A stretch of DNA of 9,900 nt from the NCBI GenBank assembly GCA_023248615.1, contig JAHFEI010000057.1, positions 1 to 9,900 on the forward strand, written 5' to 3'. The notes beneath the pieces are model-generated. The model worked only from the letters and a program-made list of their open reading frames with translations. It had not been told where the DNA came from and did no database searches. Both the position numbers and the translations under genes were made by a program. Each line of letters begins with the position of its first letter. Within the stretch, counting starts at the first letter, position 1. This stretch comes from Nitrospinales bacterium. Its GTDB lineage: Bacteria > Nitrospinota_A > UBA7883 > JACRGQ01. This document shows, piece after piece, positions 5,597-9,900 of the stretch.

Positions 5597-6639
5597 AACC
5601 CAACCTGACCGCCATCCCGCAGGGTACCCGGACATTCCTGTTCGAGGAAGCGGAGCTTAAGCGCAGGATAGAGCAGGAAATTTACCTCAGGCTAAAAGAG
5701 AAGGGTTTTCAGGAGATTGTCACCCCTTTGCTGGAGTACTACGATGCGGCGGTGGTGGGACTGAGCGATGACGGGCGCAACCGAGTTGTGCGGTTCGCCG
5801 AGGAGGAATCCGGCAGGTCTATAGCGCTTCGCGCAGACATCACCTCGCAGGTCGCCCGCTCTGCCGCCACGCACCTTGCCAACCAGCCGTTGCCGCTAAA
5901 GCTTTGCTACAACGGCCCGGTTTTCCGGCGCACGCAAAAAGGCAAGGGGGAGCAGTATGTGCTGAACCAAAGCGGGATGGAGATAATCGGCGATGCTACG
6001 CCGCTTGCGGATGCGGAGATAATAGCCGCCATCATGACCATTATGGATGCGGTAAACCTGAAGTCTTACACCATTTCCCTAGGACATGCGGGGATAATAG
6101 GCTCGCTCATCGGAAAAATTAACCCGGCATCCGTCAATGGAATTAAACTGGCGCTTGCAAAAAAGGACAAGGCGGAGCTTGAGGGGCTTTTGAAGAAAAG
6201 CGGGGCGGATGCGTCGGTATCCGGGAAAATCGTGGAGCTTGCCGGGATGTTCGGCAAATACGAAGATTTTACGCATAAGTGGAAGGATATCGAACGCCTT
6301 TGCGCCGGTGATGCTGAAGCGATGTCGGGGCTTCAAAACCTGAAGTTGTTTTTGGGGGCGGTAGAGTCATCCGGGTTTGCAAATGATGTGGGTACGCTCA
6401 CCATTGACTTTGGAGAGATGCGCGGGTTTGGTTACTACACCGGGATTATCATGGAGCTTTTCTCGGACTCCGGGCTGGCGCTGGGCGCCGGGGGAAGGTA
6501 CGATAACCTGGTTGGCAGGTTCGGTAAAAACCTGCCTGCGGTCGGTTTTGCGTTCGACGTGGATAAAATGATGGAAGCGGTCATGCGGGAGCATTCCGGT
6601 ACTGAGCTAAAAGAGCTCATGGCGAAACTCGGTAAATAA
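5578..6639 (+). CDS. hisZ: ATP phosphoribosyltransferase regulatory subunit
   Basis: HisZ is a catalytically inactive histidyl-tRNA synthetase paralogue. It assembles with short-form HisG to make the first enzyme of histidine synthesis and transmits histidine feedback. The 353 residues show the class-II synthetase core. The features are TPLLEYYD (49-56), LRADITSQVAR (84-94), motif 2 around YNGPVFRR (111-118) to SGMEIIG (132-138), GFGYYTG (283-289), GGRYD (305-309) and AVGFAFDVDK (321-330). The anticodon-binding domain of true HisRS is absent, which argues for HisZ; hisG is not in the window. The start is uncertain. GTG 5578 overlaps serA by 19 nt. TTG 5593 makes a classic 4-nt TTGA overlap with the serA stop and fits the family N-terminus about as well. 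Neither has a clear ribosome site, so translation is probably coupled to serA. The hisZ-purA order recurs in many proteobacteria. Confidence 0.88.
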   Translation: MGDKALKPNLTAIPQGTRTFLFEEAELKRRIEQEIYLRLKEKGFQEIVTPLLEYYDAAVVGLSDDGRNRVVRFAEEESGRSIALRADITSQVARSAATHLANQPLPLKLCYNGPVFRRTQKGKGEQYVLNQSGMEIIGDATPLADAEIIAAIMTIMDAVNLKSYTISLGHAGIIGSLIGKINPASVNGIKLALAKKDKAELEGLLKKSGADASVSGKIVELAGMFGKYEDFTHKWKDIERLCAGDAEAMSGLQNLKLFLGAVESSGFANDVGTLTIDFGEMRGFGYYTGIIMELFSDSGLALGAGGRYDNLVGRFGKNLPAVGFAFDVDKMMEAVMREHSGTELKELMAKLGK

Positions 6640-6651
6640 GGGGAAAGCGGT

Positions 6652-7932
6652 ATGGCTGTTAATGTAATAGTTGGCATGCAGTGGGGCGACGAGGGGAAAG
6701 GTAAAATCGTCGACATCCTGAGCGAAGACCACGAAATAGTGGCGCGTTACCAGGGCGGTGCAAACGCCGGGCATACCGTGGTTATAGCCGGAAAAAAATT
6801 CGTGTTGCATCTTGTCCCATCCGGCATTTTGCGCGACGGGAAAATATGCGTCATCGGTTCTGGCGTCGTTGTAGACCCGGAATCGCTTTTCGCCGAGATG
6901 GAGCAACTGCACGCTGGCGGAGTAAAAACGGACGGGCGGCTTGTCATCTCGCCACGCGCACACTGCATATTGCCGGTACACAAGGAAATAGACAAGGCCA
7001 ACGAGGCCAAGAAGGGACAAAAAAAAATCGGTACCACCGGAAAAGGTATAGGCCCGACGTACAGCGACAAGACCGGGCGGCTGGGCATACCGATGTTTTA
7101 CTTCGCGGACGACGCGAAACTCAGGTCGGCCATAAACTCGTTGCTGGAAATAAAGAACTCGTTGCTGGTGAATTTCTATTCCGCCAAGGCGCTGGATCCG
7201 GAAAAGGTTTACGGCGAGGTGAAAGCGTTAGCCGCCAAAATGGCGCCTTTCATAGGCGACACGCGCAAAATACTCAACGATGGGATTAAAGACGGAAAAA
7301 ATATCCTGTGCGAAGGCGCACAGGGGACAATGTTGGACTTGGATCACGGGACATACCCATACGTCACCTCCTCGTACACCATCTCCGGCGGGGCTTGCGT
7401 GGGGCTGGGCATACCGCCGAACCGGATAGGCAAGATTATCGGTGTGGCGAAAGCGTACACGACCCGGGTTGGCGAAGGGCCTTTTCCCACGGAGCTTACC
7501 GACAGCGTTGGCCAGCACATACAGGAAGAGGGGAACGAGTTCGGCGCCACCACAGGCAGGGCGCGGCGGTGCGGCTGGTTCGATGGCCCGGTGGCGCGAT
7601 ACGCGACGGAGATTAACGGCATAAATGAAATAGCGCTTACCAAATTGGACGTGCTGGACAAGCTGAAAACCCTGAATGTTTGCGTGGCCTACAAGGTGGG
7701 CGGGAAAACAGTGGAAAGGATATCCGACGACCTTTCGATATTGGAAACAGCCCAGCCGGTCTACCGCGAGTTCGATGGATGGAATTGTAGCACCGCCGGA
7801 AGCACGCTGTATTCACAGCTTCCAGACAAGGCAAAGCTCTATATCGATTTCTTGCAAGAGCAGTCCGAAGCCGCAATAAGCATCATTTCCACCGGACGGG
7901 GCAGGGAAGCAACCATAGTTCTTGGCCGATGA
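6652..7932 (+). CDS. purA: Adenylosuccinate synthetase
   Basis: PurA joins IMP and aspartate with GTP to form adenylosuccinate, the first dedicated step towards AMP. The 426 residues are normal for bacteria. All key motifs are intact. They include the GTP loop GDEGKGK (12-18) with catalytic Asp13, NAGH with catalytic His41 (38-41), GTTGKGIGPTY (127-137) and the QGTMLDLDHGTYPYVTSS region (224-241). The aspartate/IMP-binding segment GATTGRARRCGW (298-309), guanine-specificity TKLD (330-333) and STGRGREATI (413-422) are also present. The ATG has AGGGGA (6639-6644) 7 nt upstream. It lies 12 nt after hisZ, so both are likely on one transcript. Co-location of histidine and purine genes fits their shared AICAR/ATP link. 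Confidence 0.98.
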   Translation: MAVNVIVGMQWGDEGKGKIVDILSEDHEIVARYQGGANAGHTVVIAGKKFVLHLVPSGILRDGKICVIGSGVVVDPESLFAEMEQLHAGGVKTDGRLVISPRAHCILPVHKEIDKANEAKKGQKKIGTTGKGIGPTYSDKTGRLGIPMFYFADDAKLRSAINSLLEIKNSLLVNFYSAKALDPEKVYGEVKALAAKMAPFIGDTRKILNDGIKDGKNILCEGAQGTMLDLDHGTYPYVTSSYTISGGACVGLGIPPNRIGKIIGVAKAYTTRVGEGPFPTELTDSVGQHIQEEGNEFGATTGRARRCGWFDGPVARYATEINGINEIALTKLDVLDKLKTLNVCVAYKVGGKTVERISDDLSILETAQPVYREFDGWNCSTAGSTLYSQLPDKAKLYIDFLQEQSEAAISIISTGRGREATIVLGR

Positions 7933-7986
7933 TGCGCCGTCCCTTGGCCGGTGGTGTGTGGAACGTTTAGGAGCCATCCGCTGAAA

Positions 7987-9363
7987 ATGGAAAAAGACCG
8001 CGCTATTCTTTTTGCCGATTCGCACGCGCATTTGAATAACCCGGATTTCGCCGCCGACCTGGGAGAAGTGGCAGAAGCCGTGCGCGACATGCTGGTGCTT
8101 AACGTGGCGTACGACCTAGACTCCGCACAAAAGGCTATTCTGCTGGCGGAAAAATATCCAAACATGTATGCCGCCGTGGGGGTACACCCAAATGACGTGG
8201 AGAAGATAACCGACGCTGATTTTGGGCGCATTGCGGAAATGGCAAAGCACCCTCGCGTTGTCGCCATTGGCGAGACGGGGCTGGATTACTTCCGCAACCG
8301 CTCTTCGGTGGAAGCGCAAAAAAACTCGCTCCACCGGCACCTGCGCATTGCCGCAGATGTTGGCAAGCCGGTGATTATCCACTGCCGCGATGCGTTTGCC
8401 GATATCCTTCCGATACTCAGGGAAGAGGCGAAAACCGGCGGCGTGCTACACTGTTTTTCGGAAGGCCCCGCCGAAGTGCGCGAGGGTGTGCGGCTCGGCT
8501 TCCACATATCCTTTGCCGGGAATGTAACCTATCCAAAAGCGGAGAAGCTACGCGAGGCGGCGAAGGTGGTGCCGCCGGAATACCTGATGGTGGAGACCGA
8601 TTGCCCGTACCTTGCCCCGCAGTCCGTGAGGGGAAAACGCAACGACCCGCGCAACATACCCGAAACGGCGAAAACGCTGGCGCAGGTGCGTGGCGTGTCG
8701 TTGCATGATATTGCGCGTGTGACGACCCGCAACTTCGAAAAACTTTTCCTGCGCAAAATGCCACAAGAGGCGGAAATAGTTTATATGATACGCAATTCGC
8801 TGTATGTGAACATCACGCGGGATTGCACAAATGACTGTGCCTTTTGCCCGCGCCTGGAAAACCCCATAGTGCAGGGGCATTATCTTGGAGTGGAGAAGGA
8901 GCCGTCCGTAGCGGAAATAATCGTAGCAATTGGCGACCGCAGGCCGGATGAAGTGGTGCTGTGCGGTTTCGGCGAGCCTACCATGCGGCTGGATGTGGTG
9001 AAAGAGGTTGCCAGCGCGATGAGGCGTATCGGCCTGAAAGTGCGGCTGAATACGAACGGGCAGGGGAGCCTGATAAACAAGCGCGACATAGTGCCGGAGC
9101 TGGCGGGGCTGGTGGATACCGTTTCCGTATCCCTAAACGCGGCGGACGTGGAAACATACAACAGGATATGCCGCCCGGCGGACGCCGCAAATGCGTTCGA
9201 CGCAGTATGCCGGTTTATTGTCCGGGCGCGTGAGCTTTTGCCGGAGACCATTGCCACCGCAGTGGACCTGCCGCGAGGGGTGGATATTCCAGCCGTGAAG
9301 AGGTTTGCGGAAGAGACGTTGAAAGTAAAGTTTCGCCTCCGGGCATACGATATGGTCGGGTGA
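7987..9363 (+). CDS. Fusion of TatD-family metallo-hydrolase and TatD-linked radical SAM domain
   Basis: The 458-residue protein has two domains. Residues about 9-258 are a complete TatD-type TIM barrel, with metal ligands His13/His15 (DSHAHL), Glu96 (IGETGLDY), His132 (IIHCRD), His155 (LHCFS) and Asp205 (VETDCPYLAP). TatD proteins are metal-dependent nucleases or hydrolases. Residues about 263-458 are a compact radical SAM domain with the cluster motif CTNDCAFC (Cys280, Cys284, Cys287), a GEP-type SAM motif in CGFGEPT (326-332) and NTNG (355-358). I recall it as the small family of TatD-associated radical SAM proteins, whose reaction is unknown. The start is ATG 7987; AGGAG (7969-7973) is 13 nt away, rather far. 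GTG 7951 or 7954 would add up to 12 unlike residues. The gap to purA is 54 nt, and the stop overlaps lpxB by 1 nt (TGATG). The frame is continuous at the domain junction. Confidence 0.9.
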   Translation: MEKDRAILFADSHAHLNNPDFAADLGEVAEAVRDMLVLNVAYDLDSAQKAILLAEKYPNMYAAVGVHPNDVEKITDADFGRIAEMAKHPRVVAIGETGLDYFRNRSSVEAQKNSLHRHLRIAADVGKPVIIHCRDAFADILPILREEAKTGGVLHCFSEGPAEVREGVRLGFHISFAGNVTYPKAEKLREAAKVVPPEYLMVETDCPYLAPQSVRGKRNDPRNIPETAKTLAQVRGVSLHDIARVTTRNFEKLFLRKMPQEAEIVYMIRNSLYVNITRDCTNDCAFCPRLENPIVQGHYLGVEKEPSVAEIIVAIGDRRPDEVVLCGFGEPTMRLDVVKEVASAMRRIGLKVRLNTNGQGSLINKRDIVPELAGLVDTVSVSLNAADVETYNRICRPADAANAFDAVCRFIVRARELLPETIATAVDLPRGVDIPAVKRFAEETLKVKFRLRAYDMVG

Positions 9364-9900
9364 TGAGGTTTTTAATTATTGCGGGCGAAGTCTCTGGCGA
9401 AATTTACGGCGCGCGCCTGATGCGCGAGATAAAAGCGCTCATGCCGGATTGCTCCTTTGTCGGTATCGGCGGCGACCGTATGGTGGCGGAGGGGCTGGAA
9501 ATGCATTACCACTGCCGCGATATGGCGACCATCGGCTTGGTGCAGATGCTTGGCAAGGCCGCCTTTTTCATAGGTGCGTTGGGAAACATTAAGGGGATGA
9601 TAAGGAAAAAACAGTTCGACGCGATTATCCTTATCGACTATCCTGGGTTCAATTTCAAAATCGCCCGCGCGGGGCGCAAAATCGGCATCCCGGTTTTCTA
9701 TTACGTCCTGCCCCAAATCTGGGCGTGGAGAAGGTACCGGGTGCATGCGCTGAAAAGGAATGTGGATACGCCGATAGCGGTGTTGCCATTTGAGGAGGAG
9801 TTTTACAGGCCGTACGGCGTAAAGGTGAATTTTGTGGGACACCCGATGCTGGATGAGATGCCGCCGCCGCCTGACAGGGAAAAACTGCGCCGGGAGTTCT
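9363..9900 (+). CDS. lpxB: Lipid-A-disaccharide synthase, N-terminal part
   Basis: LpxB is a family-19 glycosyltransferase at the inner membrane. It joins UDP-2,3-diacylglucosamine to lipid X to form the tetra-acyl disaccharide of lipid A. The first 179 residues are present; the gene runs off the right edge. Recognisable segments are AGEVSGEIYGA (7-17), FVGIGGDRM (32-40), IDYPGFNFKIA (91-101) with the conserved Asp92, YYVLPQIWAWR (113-123), and LPFEEEFY (141-148) followed by FVGHP (157-161). The usual SGD of the first motif reads SGE here, a conservative change. The ATG at 9363-9365 shares its A with the TGA of the preceding gene, so translation is probably coupled to it. A typical LpxB is about 380 residues, so roughly half is missing. 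Confidence 0.94.
   Translation, partial: MRFLIIAGEVSGEIYGARLMREIKALMPDCSFVGIGGDRMVAEGLEMHYHCRDMATIGLVQMLGKAAFFIGALGNIKGMIRKKQFDAIILIDYPGFNFKIARAGRKIGIPVFYYVLPQIWAWRRYRVHALKRNVDTPIAVLPFEEEFYRPYGVKVNFVGHPMLDEMPPPPDREKLRREF

Noticed and set aside
4469..5635. 388-residue open frame on the minus strand
   Set aside because: It is fully antisense to serA and overlaps the frame at 3424-5238, with no recognisable motif or ribosome site.
7921..7950. Direct repeat CTTGGCCG flanking the purA stop
   Set aside because: It is only eight bases and one copy is purA coding sequence, so it is probably chance.
8785..9363. Separate radical SAM gene starting at an internal ATG
   Set aside because: The frame is continuous with TatD. 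The nearest purine-rich site is about 15 nt away, so an independent start is poorly supported.

Overview
The window looks like ordinary chromosomal DNA from a Gram-negative (diderm) bacterium. LpxB (lipid A synthesis) and an EmrA/HlyD-type periplasmic adaptor both imply an outer membrane. Base composition is moderately GC-rich, yet isoleucine is very often encoded by ATA in all the plus-strand genes, so they appear to share one history. The gene set (short HisZ next to purA, an AGXT-like aminotransferase next to serA, and a TatD-linked radical SAM domain) recalls Deltaproteobacteria or Nitrospinota-like lineages. That placement is an inference and no marker here settles it.

Left part, minus strand (1-881): the 5' part of an EmrA/HlyD membrane-fusion gene runs off the left edge. 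It has a recognisable promoter whose spacer holds a perfect palindrome. Upstream of it lies a small single-domain cupin gene. A 365-base divergent intergenic region (882-1246) follows. It contains a dispersed-type palindromic repeat, with two inverted 'TGTCATGCCCG' ends and nested hairpins, plus further inverted repeats.

Middle, plus strand (1247-2738): an unusual acidic protein with an N-terminal four-cysteine zinc ribbon and six degenerate 'DLGDLDL' repeats overlaps by 8 nt a membrane protein of the RDD family. The two probably work together and may be a split version of a zinc-ribbon/RDD fusion.

Right part, plus strand (2845-9900+): a dense metabolic cluster begins behind a sigma70-like promoter. 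It encodes a class-V aminotransferase and SerA (together the likely first two steps of serine synthesis), HisZ (regulatory subunit of ATP phosphoribosyltransferase), PurA (adenylosuccinate synthetase), a single-chain fusion of a TatD metallo-hydrolase with a TatD-associated radical SAM domain, and the start of LpxB. Junctions are tight: serA overlaps hisZ, hisZ-purA is separated by 12 nt, and the fusion gene overlaps lpxB by 1 nt. Co-transcription is therefore likely for most of the cluster.

No RNA gene, CRISPR array, phage gene or transposase was seen. The most unusual items are the TatD-radical SAM fusion and the zinc-ribbon/acidic-repeat/RDD pair. The rest is well-understood housekeeping metabolism.
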